A DNA stretch of 62,043 nt from Paulinella micropora (lineage: Eukaryota; Cercozoa; Imbricatea; Euglyphida), in contig BJOX01000367.1 of assembly GCA_009731375.1 (NCBI GenBank), positions 382,474 through 444,516 on the forward strand, given 5' to 3'. The notes under the pieces are model-generated. The model made no database searches. It saw nothing but the letters and a program-made list of their open reading frames with translations, and was not told the origin of the DNA. The position numbers were made by a program, and so were the translations under genes. This document shows, piece by piece, positions 52,714-62,043 of the stretch (within the stretch, counting starts at the first letter, position 1; each line of letters starts with the position of its first letter).

Positions 52714-55700
52714 CATATATACATATATACATATATACATATATTATATACATATATACATATATACATATATACATATATACATATATACATATATACA
52801 TATATACATATATACATATATACATATATACATATATACATATATACATATATACATATATACATATGTACATATATACATATATACATATATACATATA
52901 CACATATATACATATACACATATATACATATATACATATATACATATATACATATATACATATATACATATATACATACATACATATATACATATATACA
53001 TATATACATATATACATATATACATATATACATATATACATATATACATATATACATATGTACATATGTACATATATACATATATACATATATACATATA
53101 TACATATACACATATATACATATATACATATATACATATATACATATATACATCATATATACATATATACATATATACATATATACATATGTACATATAT
53201 ACATATAAACATACATACATATATACATATATACATATACTCATATATACATATATACATATATAAATATATAAATATATACATATATACATATATAAAT
53301 ATATACATATATAAATATATACATATATACATATACATATACATATATACATATATACATATATACATATATACATATACACATATATACATATACACAT
53401 ATATACATATATACATATATACATATATACATATATGCATATATACATATGTACATATGTACATATATACATATATACATATATACATATATACATATAT
53501 ACATATACACATATATACATATACACATATATACATATATACATATATACATATATACATATATACATATATACATATGTACATATATACATATATACAT
53601 ATATACATATATACATATATACATATATACATATATACATATATACATATGTACATATATACATATGTACATATATACATCATATATACATATATACATA
53701 TATACATATATACATATGTACATATATACATATAAACATACATACATATATACATATATACATACACTCATATATACATATATACATATATACATATATA
53801 AATATATAAATATATACATATATACATATATAAATATATACATATATAAATATATACATATATACATATATACATATACATATATACATATATACATATA
53901 TACATATATACATATATAGATATATAGATATATACATATACACATATATACATATGAAGATATATACATATATACATATATACATATATACATATATACA
54001 TATATACATATATACATATATACATACATATATATACATATATATAATATATACATATATACATATATACATATATACATATATACATATATACATTTGT
54101 ACATATATACATATATACATATATAGATATATACATATATACATATATACATATATACATATATACATATATACATATATACATATATACAAATATACAT
54201 ATATACATATACACATATATACATATTTACATATATACATATATACATATATACATATATACATATACACATATATACATATATACATATATACATATAT
54301 ACATATATACATATATACATATATACATATATACATATATACATATATACATATATACATATATACATATATACATATATACATATATACATATATACAT
54401 ATATACATATATACATATATACATATATACATATATACATATATACATATATACATATATACATATATACATATATACATATATACATATATACATATAT
54501 ACATATATACATATATACATATATACATATATACATATATACATATATACATATATACATATATACATATATACATATATACATATATACATATATACAT
54601 ATATACATATATACATATATACATATATACATATATACATATATACATATATACATATATACATATATACATATATACATATATACATATATACATATAT
54701 ACATATATACATATATACATATATACATATATACATATATACATATATACATATATACATATATACATATATACATATATACATATATACATATATACAT
54801 ATATACATATATACATATATACATATATACATATATACATATATACATATATACATATATACATATATACATATATACATATATACATATATACATATAT
54901 ACATATATACATATATACATATATACATATATACATATATACATATATACATATATACATATATACATATATACATATATACATATATACATATATACAT
55001 ATATACATATATACATATATACATATATACATATATACATATATACATATATACATATATACATATATACATATATACATATATACATATATACATATAT
55101 ACATATATACATATATACATATATACATATATACATATATACATATATACATATATACATATATACATATATACATATATACATATATACATATATACAT
55201 ATATACATATATACATATATACATATATACATATATACATATATACATATATACATATATACATATATACATATATACATATATACATATATACATATAT
55301 ACATATATACATATATACATATATACATATATACATATATACATATATACATATATACATATATACATATATACATATATACATATATACATATATACAT
55401 ATATACATATATACATATATACATATATACATATATACATATATACATATATACATATATACATATATACATATATACATATATACATATATACATATAT
55501 ACATATATACATATATACATATATACATATATACATATATACATACATACATATATACATACCTACATACATACCTACATACATACATATATACATATAT
55601 ACATATATACATATATACATATATACATATATATACATATATACATATATACATATATACATATATACATATATACATTTGTACATATATACATTTGTAC

Positions 55701-56520
55701 ATATATACATATATACATATATACATGTATACATATATACATGTATACATATATACATATATACATATACATATATACATATATACATATATACATATAC
55801 ACATATATACATATATACATATATACATATATACATATATACATATATACATATATACATATATACATATATACATATATACATATATACATATATACAT
55901 ATATACATATATACATATATACATATATACATATATACATATATACATATATACATATATACATATATACATATATACATATATACATATATACATATAT
56001 ACATATATACATATACACATATATACATATATACATATATACATATATACATATATACATATATACATATACACATATATACATATATACGTATGTACAT
56101 ATATACATATATACATATATACATATATACATATATACATATATACATATATACATACAACATACATACATACATACATACATATATACATATATACATA
56201 TATACATATATACATATATACATATATACATATATACATATATACATATATACATATATATACATATATACATATATACATATATACATATATACATATA
56301 TACATTTGTACATATATACATATATACATATATAGATATATACATATATACATGTATACATATATACATGTATACATATATACATATATAAATATATACA
56401 TATACACATATATACATATACACATATATACATATATACATATATACATATATACATATATACATATATACATATATACATATATACATATATACATATA
56501 TACATACATACATACATACA

Positions 56521-56554
<34 letters not shown>

Positions 56555-56985
56555 CATATATACATATATACATATATACATATATACATATATACATATA
56601 TACATATATACATATATACATATATACATATGTACATATATACATATATACATACATACATATATACATATATACATATACTCATATATACATTACATAT
56701 ATACATATATAAATATACATATACATGTACATATATACATATATATATATGCATATATACATGTGCATATGTGCATATATACATATACACATATATACAT
56801 ATATAATATATACATATATACATATATACATATATACATATATACATATATACATATATACATATATACATATATACATATATACATATATACATATATA
56901 CATATATACATATATACATACATACATATATACATTTGTACATATATACATATATACATATATACATATATACATATATACATAT
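51186..56985. repeat. 5.8-kb (ATATACAT)n octanucleotide array
   Basis: Almost the entire stretch is the octamer TATATACA. Two essentially perfect blocks (about 51280-52560 and 54250-55540, each about 1.28 kb) alternate with mosaic blocks of variants (ATACATAC, CATTTGTA, ATAAATAT, CATGTATA, TACACATA). Variant strings recur about 530 bp apart (53150-53340 with 53680-53880) and about 610 bp apart (55600-55770 with 56215-56380), which shows higher-order duplication. The octamer lacks stops in most frames, so very long YIYMYICI-type frames appear on both strands; none is a gene. Confidence 0.97.
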
Positions 56986-56987
56986 CC

Positions 56988-57293
56988 AGACTGGCGGTAG
57001 CCGGCCTGGCCATCTACAGGCCGCAGCCCTGGATGCAAGCACTGGCCGCAATTCCCGCTGTTTTTTGGCTGAGCGGAGCGCTTGACGACAAGCAGACAGG
57101 GTTTTTTGGCGGAGAGGCGTGGTGGGCAGAACACCGAAAAACACACGGGCTCCTGTGGGCTTCCTATGCCCTCACCGGACGAGGCGAAATTCTAGCGGCT
57201 GATGCGGCCTTTGGGGCATGGGCTGCGGTAGAACACGGAAAAAAAAGTTCTGAAGCTAAACGTATAGAAACCGATGCAGGTCACGAAACGTAA
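56988..57293 (+). CDS. C-terminal fragment of an unidentified protein (virus-like block)
   Basis: An open frame emerges from the octamer array and reads [19 protein letters not shown]...[12 protein letters not shown], then a Trp/Ala-rich part (EAWWAEH...GLLWASYAL) and a charged end to TAA. About 100 residues, with one possible membrane segment. It has no start of its own and overlaps the first 20 bp of the ribonucleotide reductase gene. The array seems to replace its 5' part. I do not recognise the family. A chance open frame is possible, but the composition and the GC content match the viral genes. Confidence 0.4.
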   Translation, partial: RLAVAGLAIYRPQPWMQALAAIPAVFWLSGALDDKQTGFFGGEAWWAEHRKTHGLLWASYALTGRGEILAADAAFGAWAAVEHGKKSSEAKRIETDAGHET

Positions 57294-59541
57294 TGGATCT
57301 ACACAGGCCGTTTCGCTCGATAAGATTCTGGCGCGAGTTGCTAGCCTGTCCGAGGATCTGCATGCCGTTGACCCCGTTCTTGTCTCCCAAAGGGTTATCG
57401 GGGGCCTGTACGACCTCGTGCCGACGAGCGAACTCGACTCGCTGGCCGCGTCAACGTGTGCGTCGCTCGCGATTCAGCACCCGGAATACGGATCCTTGGG
57501 CGGTCGTTTATTGGGATCCAACCACGCCAAGCAGTGCCCCCCAACCTTCAGCGCTGCCATGGAAAAGCTTAGGCAGGGCATGGAGCCAGCTTACAGCATA
57601 TTCGTGGACCAGAACGCCGGGCAGCTAAACGCCATGATCGAGGCCCGCCGAGACATGCTGTATGACTATTTCGGTTATTCAACCCTGCTCAAGTCCTATT
57701 TGCTCAAAGACGGCCAGGGCCGTGCATGTGAAACTGCACAATTCATGTGGCTTCGTGTTGCCGTTCACCTTCACCGCCGCGAGTCCAAAGAGCCACTGAA
57801 ATGCATCAAAGAGACCTATGACCTCATGTCATTGCAATTCTATACTCACGCGAGTCCAACATTGTTTAACAGCGGGCTGAGAAGAGCGGGCCAGCTTTCC
57901 AGCTGCTTCTTGCTCCCGATCAAGGGCGACTCGCTGAGTGACATCTACGACACCATCAAAAACACTGCTCTTATCTCTAAAGGAGGAGGCGGGATTGGTC
58001 TGCATCTCGGCTGCGTGAGGGCCAAGGGGTCCCTGATTCGCAGCACGGGCGGGCACAGTGACGGCGTGGTACCCTTGTGCAAAGTGCTCAACGAGACCGC
58101 TCGCTACGCAAATCAGGCCGGGAAGCGAAAGGGGGCGATCGCAGTCTACCTGCCAGTACATCACCCCGATGTGTTTGAATGGTTAGACCTCAAAAAGATC
58201 ACAGGTTCTGAAGAACTACGCGCCCGGGACTTGTTTCTGGGACTTACTGTCAATGACTTGTTTATGGAGCGTGTAGAACGGGATGAACAATGGTCCCTAT
58301 TTTGCCCGGACGAGACGGGCGTAGGCGACCTGGACGCCCTCTACGGCAAGGAGTTCGAGTCCCAGTACAAGCGGGCCGAGAGGCTGGGCCTGGCGAGACG
58401 TAACGTCAAGGCTCGTGAGCTCTGGAGTGCCGTCTGCCGTGCACAGATCGAGTCGGGCGGAGTCCCCTACGTCATGTTTAAAGACGCGGTGAACGCGAAA
58501 TCGAACCAAAAGAACTTGGGCACGATTCGTTGTTCGAATCTCTGTGCCGAAGTGGTCCAATACAGTTCAGGCGGTGAGTGTGGCGAGCACAGCGTGTGTA
58601 ACTTGGCCAGCATTGCGCTGCCTAGGTTCGTGTCGGAGGACCGCAAGTCCTTTGATTTCGAGTTGCTGCGGTCGTGCGTGCGTGTAGCCATCAGAAATCT
58701 CGACACTGTCATCGACATTACAGACTATCCTACGGAGGAAGCCAGGCGCAGCAACCTCTTGCATCGTCCGGTGGCCCTTGGTGTCAATGGCCTGGCCGAC
58801 GTGTTTGCTCTGATGAAGATGCCATGGGACTCAACAGAGGCACAGAAGCTCAATGTCAAGATCGCGCATGAGCTGTACTATAGTGCTCTCTGGGCGTCCT
58901 GTGAACTGGCACAGGAAAAGGGAGCTTACAAGAGTTTCGGCGGGTCTCCTGCTAGCCAGGGGCTCCTGCAGTTCGATCTGTGGCCCGGTAGGCAGCAGAC
59001 AGACGACCGCTGGGACTCGCTCCGACTGAGCATCACCAAGTATGGGCTACGAAACTCGCAGCTAATTGCCTACATGCCGACTGCCACGACCGCTCAGATC
59101 CTGGGTAATTTCGAGTCGTTTGAACCTCCCCACTCGAACGTCTTTGTGCGTCGTGTGCTCTCTGGCGAGCACGTCGTGTGGAACAAGCACTTGGTGCGCG
59201 AGCTAGAAGAGCGCGGGCTCTGGAACGAACAGCTCAGGGCTAAGATCATTGCCGACGGTGGTTCTGTGCAAGGGTGCGACCTACCCGACGACATCCGGAA
59301 AATCTACAAGACTGTGTGGGAGATCCCCTTGCGCTTGCAGCTGCACTTGGCGGCCGACCGCGGGCCATTCGTGTGTGGCTCGCAGTCGCTCAATTTACAT
59401 GTGACAAATCCTACCGAGCGCAGAGTCAGCAGCGCTTTGTTCTACGCGTGGCAGCTCGGCCTCAAAACTACATATTACATACGAACCCAGGCCGCTAGCA
59501 AGGCCCTGGGGCCGGCCGACTGTGCTGTCTGTGTAGCTTGA
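57274..59541 (+). CDS. RNR1: ribonucleotide reductase class I large subunit
   Basis: Converts ribonucleoside diphosphates to deoxyribonucleotides together with a small subunit not seen here. 755 residues, slightly shorter than the cellular enzyme. An N-terminal ATP-cone ([16 protein letters not shown]) is followed by the catalytic barrel: SPTLFNSG, C211 in QLSSCFLLP, the radical cluster NLCAE (N422, C424, E426), C442 in [23 protein letters not shown], the tyrosine pair in KTTYYIRT and the C-terminal redox pair CAVC (C750, C753). All active-site residues are present and the gene is uninterrupted. The tail stops soon after CAVC. Intronless and GC-rich, unlike the helicase gene, which together with its neighbours points to a viral origin. 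Convergent with the next gene, 22 bp apart. Confidence 0.93.
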   Translation: MQVTKRNGSTQAVSLDKILARVASLSEDLHAVDPVLVSQRVIGGLYDLVPTSELDSLAASTCASLAIQHPEYGSLGGRLLGSNHAKQCPPTFSAAMEKLRQGMEPAYSIFVDQNAGQLNAMIEARRDMLYDYFGYSTLLKSYLLKDGQGRACETAQFMWLRVAVHLHRRESKEPLKCIKETYDLMSLQFYTHASPTLFNSGLRRAGQLSSCFLLPIKGDSLSDIYDTIKNTALISKGGGGIGLHLGCVRAKGSLIRSTGGHSDGVVPLCKVLNETARYANQAGKRKGAIAVYLPVHHPDVFEWLDLKKITGSEELRARDLFLGLTVNDLFMERVERDEQWSLFCPDETGVGDLDALYGKEFESQYKRAERLGLARRNVKARELWSAVCRAQIESGGVPYVMFKDAVNAKSNQKNLGTIRCSNLCAEVVQYSSGGECGEHSVCNLASIALPRFVSEDRKSFDFELLRSCVRVAIRNLDTVIDITDYPTEEARRSNLLHRPVALGVNGLADVFALMKMPWDSTEAQKLNVKIAHELYYSALWASCELAQEKGAYKSFGGSPASQGLLQFDLWPGRQQTDDRWDSLRLSITKYGLRNSQLIAYMPTATTAQILGNFESFEPPHSNVFVRRVLSGEHVVWNKHLVRELEERGLWNEQLRAKIIADGGSVQGCDLPDDIRKIYKTVWEIPLRLQLHLAADRGPFVCGSQSLNLHVTNPTERRVSSALFYAWQLGLKTTYYIRTQAASKALGPADCAVCVA

Positions 59542-59563
59542 AGCTGTACAAAATTTTAATTAA
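59542..59563. terminator. AT-rich spacer between convergent genes
   Basis: 22-bp spacer between two stop codons containing the palindromic TTAATTAA, a plausible shared 3' end signal. Function is inferred from position only. Confidence 0.35.
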
Positions 59564-60334
59564 TTAAACAAACTCCTCATCGATTTGCATCGCGTTCGGG
59601 TCGGCTGCAGAGTCTTCCTTGAGCGACACACCGTAGGCCTCTTCTTCCGTTAAGCTGATGTCCGCGTAGGGCAGGCCGTCCGTGATCTTTCGCAGCTGGA
59701 TGATCTTGAGGCCGAGCGAAACTTTCTCCTGGCGCGAACACAATGTCGTCACTTGGACCAGGCAGCGAACTACGTCTCCCTTGGCAATGGCTTGGTTGTC
59801 TCCCTCTCCACCCAGGATCTTGGCACCCGTCAGCGTGCAGCCCAGGCGCGCGGGCCAGGCCCTGTCGCTCTTGGCGCTGGTACGGGGACGGGTACAGGCC
59901 TGGTAGTAAGACTTGATTTCCTGGTCTGTTTTCGCCAGGGGGCCGCTTCGTTTCACGGTGGGCAGCAGCTTGTCCCGGGCTTGCACAACCAGCGCGCACA
60001 TCCTCTCATCAATGGCCCTGATAGCTTGGTAGGCCTCCAGCACGGTCGAGTGGGACGTGGCCTCGCGGAAACTCAGATCGATCATCACCTTCTTGGAGTC
60101 CTGGAAGCTCGAAGGGTCCCAGGCCACGACCAGCGGCGGCAGCAAGAGAGTCAGTGCCTTCCCGTCGTACACGACATTTCCAAAAATTGACCCGTAGGCC
60201 GCCCGAGGTTCGCCTTGCAGCTTGATTTTCTCCAAGTCCTCGGCCGGGTTGAACTTGACTGCCAGCTGCTTGCCATCGCTCGCGCTCTTGATCAATTGAA
60301 CAGACATCATCAAGTTTTTGTGAGAGGCAGACAT
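59564..60334 (-). CDS. putative viral ssDNA-binding protein
   Basis: 256 residues, starts MSASHKNLMMSV. A central beta-rich region (AAYGSIFGNVVYDGKALTLL, CLVQVTTLCSRQEKVSLGLK) and a short acidic tail (DPNAMQIDEEFV) resemble the layout of OB-fold single-stranded DNA-binding proteins of large DNA viruses, where an acidic C-terminus contacts replication partners. I see no diagnostic motif, so this is a fold-level guess. It lies next to and divergent from PCNA, sharing a promoter region of about 125 bp, which supports a role in replication. Confidence 0.45.
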   Translation of the reverse strand: MSASHKNLMMSVQLIKSASDGKQLAVKFNPAEDLEKIKLQGEPRAAYGSIFGNVVYDGKALTLLLPPLVVAWDPSSFQDSKKVMIDLSFREATSHSTVLEAYQAIRAIDERMCALVVQARDKLLPTVKRSGPLAKTDQEIKSYYQACTRPRTSAKSDRAWPARLGCTLTGAKILGGEGDNQAIAKGDVVRCLVQVTTLCSRQEKVSLGLKIIQLRKITDGLPYADISLTEEEAYGVSLKEDSAADPNAMQIDEEFV

Positions 60335-60459
60335 CCTCTTGCGATTTGAAAGCGAGTGCCGATTTAAATCGAGGCGGATTTAAATCGGCGGCCTTCAAAA
60401 AGCAAAAGGCCGGCAGTCAAAAAAAGCTCTTGCCACTTTTGAATTTCTCTGCTGCTACG
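60335..60459. promoter_or_regulatory. bidirectional viral-type promoter
   Basis: The spacer between the divergent SSB-like and PCNA genes contains ATTTAAAT twice (60362-60369 and 60378-60385, the latter in GATTTAAATCGG) and TTTTGAATT at 60437-60445, 14 bp before the PCNA start. The same two motifs recur in the other divergent spacer at 61868-61960. Confidence 0.6.
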
Positions 60460-61449
60460 ATGGGTGTCGTGTTTCTCTGGCGCACCAAGAGTGGTGGGCC
60501 CTTGTTCCGCCGGGCGGTCGAGTGCCTGGCGCCCGTGCTGCTCGAGGCCACTATCAATGCCACGCCGACCGGCCTCGGGCTCGTCGGTGTCGCCGACGGC
60601 GTGAGCGCCGAGTTGTGGATGCCCTTTGAAGAGTCACAAGGCGACTATGTCCAGTTTAACTGGAGCAAGGTGCGCGTGGTGTTTTGCATCGATCTGAAGG
60701 AAGTGGCCAACTGGCTGACGCAGTACAGACCAGAAATGACGCTGGAGCTCGCACTGGACAGCGAGAACGAGCTTTCACTCAAATTGTACGACGAGGGCAA
60801 GAGCTTTGAGCACACGAGCGCCCTGTCTAACCTGCGCGTGCCGGCTGACGTGGTTACGACCGACGGCAACACCCTCCGGTGCGACCAGCTGGCCGACGTG
60901 GGCTCGACCGCGCTGTGTGCGGTGGCCAGGCACCACCACAAGACCAACAGCCACGCGCGCTTCTACGTCACCAACGGCCGGCTGGCGGTCGAGTCCTGTC
61001 TGCTCGATGTCTCGGAACAGCGCAAGAGCTGCACCTACCTAGCGGACGTGATCCAGTACCGCGAGTGCGAACGGCCCAGAATACGCAGCGAGCTGCCCGG
61101 CCAGGCTGGAGACGGGCTCTTCTATTCGCTGGACACGGTCAAGAAGATTCTGAAGGCGAGCAGTTTCCAGGAACGCAAGAAGGGGCGCGTGATGCTCGGG
61201 CTCAACAAGGACGGGCCGCTCGTGCTGGTGTTCAACCGTGGCGCCAGCTACCTGAAATTCGCCATCGTCTCGTCGAGCGCGGCCGCCGACGAAGAACAGC
61301 CCAACGTCGAGCCGCCCGTGCCGCTCGAGCGGCAGGAGAGCGGGTGTGTGCCCAAGGTGATCAAGAGGAAGCACAAACAGTCGTCTTCGTCCGCGCGCGT
61401 CAAGAAGCAGAAAGTAGACGCAGTCCCGGAAGCCGCGAAAGGCGCTTGA
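60460..61449 (+). CDS. PCNA: PCNA-like sliding clamp
   Basis: Ring-shaped processivity factor for DNA polymerase. 329 residues from the ATG in GCTACGATGGG; this start is preferred over an upstream in-frame ATG because MGVVFLWRTK aligns with the PCNA N-terminus. Visible PCNA features: PLFRRAVECLAPVLLEAT (helix 1 and strand), VRVVFCIDLKEVANWL, the second-domain block CDQLADVGSTALCAVA followed by ARFYVTNGRLAVES, and the end LFYSLDTVKKILKA...VMLGLNKDGPLVLVFNRG. About 65 extra residues follow, rich in Ser, Lys and Arg (VIKRKHKQSSSSARVKKQKV), like a nuclear localisation signal. Its 3' end overlaps the convergent gene by 50 bp. Confidence 0.85.
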   Translation: MGVVFLWRTKSGGPLFRRAVECLAPVLLEATINATPTGLGLVGVADGVSAELWMPFEESQGDYVQFNWSKVRVVFCIDLKEVANWLTQYRPEMTLELALDSENELSLKLYDEGKSFEHTSALSNLRVPADVVTTDGNTLRCDQLADVGSTALCAVARHHHKTNSHARFYVTNGRLAVESCLLDVSEQRKSCTYLADVIQYRECERPRIRSELPGQAGDGLFYSLDTVKKILKASSFQERKKGRVMLGLNKDGPLVLVFNRGASYLKFAIVSSSAAADEEQPNVEPPVPLERQESGCVPKVIKRKHKQSSSSARVKKQKVDAVPEAAKGA

Positions 61450-61867
61450 TGACGTAGGCTTTGCCTTGGTTAGGTCCAATAAAACGTTTTTGTGTTGGCA
61501 GTCTTTTGGCTAGAGGTAGCACCCAGTCCCGGACCCCTCCTACCTGCCGGAATTCCGAAATGGTCATGGTGCCCCCGTACTCGAGCGGCTCCCACCTAGG
61601 CGGGGCGGGCCGTATGACTTGCTGCCTTAGATTCAGGCGCAAAAAGGAGTGGAGCAGATCTCCGGCCTGTGAGCGCAGAGTTTCCGGCACTCCGTAGCTG
61701 ACATAGGCCCAGGCACAGGCCGGTGTACAAAACAGCCCGAAAACGTACAGGTAGCCCTCGACGGGCGAGTACGCGACGGGCAGCTCGAACCACTTGCCGT
61801 CCTTGCGCGCGCTTGGGTGGCCGCAGTGCAGGCAGAGCCGCTTACGGTGTATCTGTGTGCCTTCCAT
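61400..61867 (-). CDS. VLTF2: VLTF2-like FCS zinc-finger late transcription factor
   Basis: 155 residues. The N-terminal half holds a C-x2-C pair (LCLHCGH) and an FCS/MYM-type motif (GLFCTPACAWAYV), which together would bind zinc. This is the hallmark of the VLTF2/A1L family of viral late transcription factors in Nucleocytoviricota, which act with the viral RNA polymerase on late genes. The C-terminal half ends in a basic segment (KAYVIKRLSRLPGLRLL). The final 50 bp overlap the convergent PCNA gene. Divergent from the TFIIB-like gene. A cellular FCS-finger protein cannot be excluded from sequence alone, but the neighbourhood favours the viral family. Confidence 0.6.
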   Translation of the reverse strand: MEGTQIHRKRLCLHCGHPSARKDGKWFELPVAYSPVEGYLYVFGLFCTPACAWAYVSYGVPETLRSQAGDLLHSFLRLNLRQQVIRPAPPRWEPLEYGGTMTISEFRQVGGVRDWVLPLAKRLPTQKRFIGPNQGKAYVIKRLSRLPGLRLLSAS

Positions 61868-61960
61868 TTTTTAACGGCGGAAGGAGGGAAAACAATTTGC
61901 TGCGCCCCAATTTAAATCGGGCCGCTTTTGAATTCGGTGCTCGCACACACACTCGCAAAA
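61868..61960. promoter_or_regulatory. bidirectional viral-type promoter
   Basis: The 93-bp spacer between two divergent transcription-factor genes contains ATTTAAAT at 61910-61917 (in AATTTAAATCGG) and TTTTGAATT at 61926-61934, 26 bp before the start of the TFIIB-like gene. The arrangement repeats that of 60335-60459. Confidence 0.6.
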
Positions 61961-62043
61961 ATGTGCGAGCACGAATTCGTCTTCAACCGGGAAACGAGCG
62001 GGACCTTTTGCAAGACATGCGGTCTAGTGGGGAGGGAGCACTC
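61961..62043 (+). CDS. TFIIB: TFIIB-like factor, N-terminal zinc ribbon (cut by window end)
   Basis: 27 codons are visible from ATGTGCGAG. The order CEHEF...GTFCKTCGLVGRE gives C-x2-H ... C-x2-C-G-L-V, the zinc ribbon that begins TFIIB and its viral homologues and contacts RNA polymerase. The rest lies beyond the window. TFIIB-like genes are common in giant viruses, in keeping with the block. Confidence 0.6.
   Translation, partial: MCEHEFVFNRETSGTFCKTCGLVGREH

Noticed and set aside
51146-57144. Open frames of 300-1150 residues on both strands (YIYTYIHI / MYICIYVY repeats)
   Set aside because: They exist only because the octamer lacks stop codons in most frames; composition, both-strand occurrence and lack of any other sequence exclude genes.
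56682-57146. Minus-strand frame through 56990-57146 ([11 protein letters not shown]...)
   Set aside because: It runs into the repeat and lies opposite a plus-strand frame with better protein-like composition that ends at the RNR start.
59577-59999. Overlapping frames inside the SSB-like and PCNA genes
   Set aside because: GC-rich genes leave long shadow frames; only the called frames have plausible starts, family resemblance and promoter motifs.

Overview
The window is eukaryotic genomic DNA from an organism I cannot name. The evidence is GT-AG introns, MITEs, piggyBac and Ty3/gypsy transposons, abundant microsatellites and six assembly gaps. It ends in a compact, intronless, GC-rich block of Nucleocytoviricota (giant-virus) type. 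A unicellular relative of animals or another protist with endogenous giant-virus DNA would fit, but that is inference.

1-31.7 kb: microsatellites surround one very large plus-strand gene (about 2168-29696, roughly 38 exons, about 1,300 codons). It encodes a MOV10/SDE3/Armitage-type superfamily 1 RNA helicase with three N-terminal U1/matrin-type zinc fingers. A 741-bp exon just before the Walker A exon encodes an OAS-like (2'-5'-oligoadenylate synthetase family) nucleotidyltransferase, and its reading frame fits the exons on both sides. From Walker A to the stop, every splice phase I could check is consistent and all helicase motifs are intact, although introns make up about 86% of the gene. 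The introns hold 16 copies of a 213-bp MITE (a 17th lies just downstream), several hairpin elements, a Tc1-like element, and tandem arrays of half-exons. The arrays follow a rule: 5' halves of an exon (with the acceptor) pile up upstream of it, and 3' halves (with the donor) pile up downstream.

31.7-47.3 kb: a transposon district. It holds a complete piggyBac element with TTAA duplications and an apparently intact two-exon transposase, a decayed second piggyBac transposase on the minus strand, and a 9.2-kb Ty3/gypsy-type LTR element with near-identical 237-239-bp LTRs, a gap, a frameshift and a stop codon. An inverted repeat pair (about 34.63-34.80 and 47.51-47.64 kb) flanks the last two.

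47.3-57.0 kb: mostly non-coding sequence with an unidentified degraded coding stretch near 49.6-50.5 kb and a GC-rich hairpin at 51 kb. A 5.8-kb array of an ATATACAT octanucleotide with higher-order structure follows.

57.0-62.0 kb: the virus-like block begins directly at the end of the octamer array. It carries a protein fragment, ribonucleotide reductase large subunit, an ssDNA-binding-like protein (minus), PCNA, a VLTF2-like FCS zinc-finger protein (minus) and the start of a TFIIB-like protein. The two divergent pairs share an ATTTAAAT promoter motif. Nucleotide supply, replication and late transcription are therefore represented together, as in giant-virus cores.
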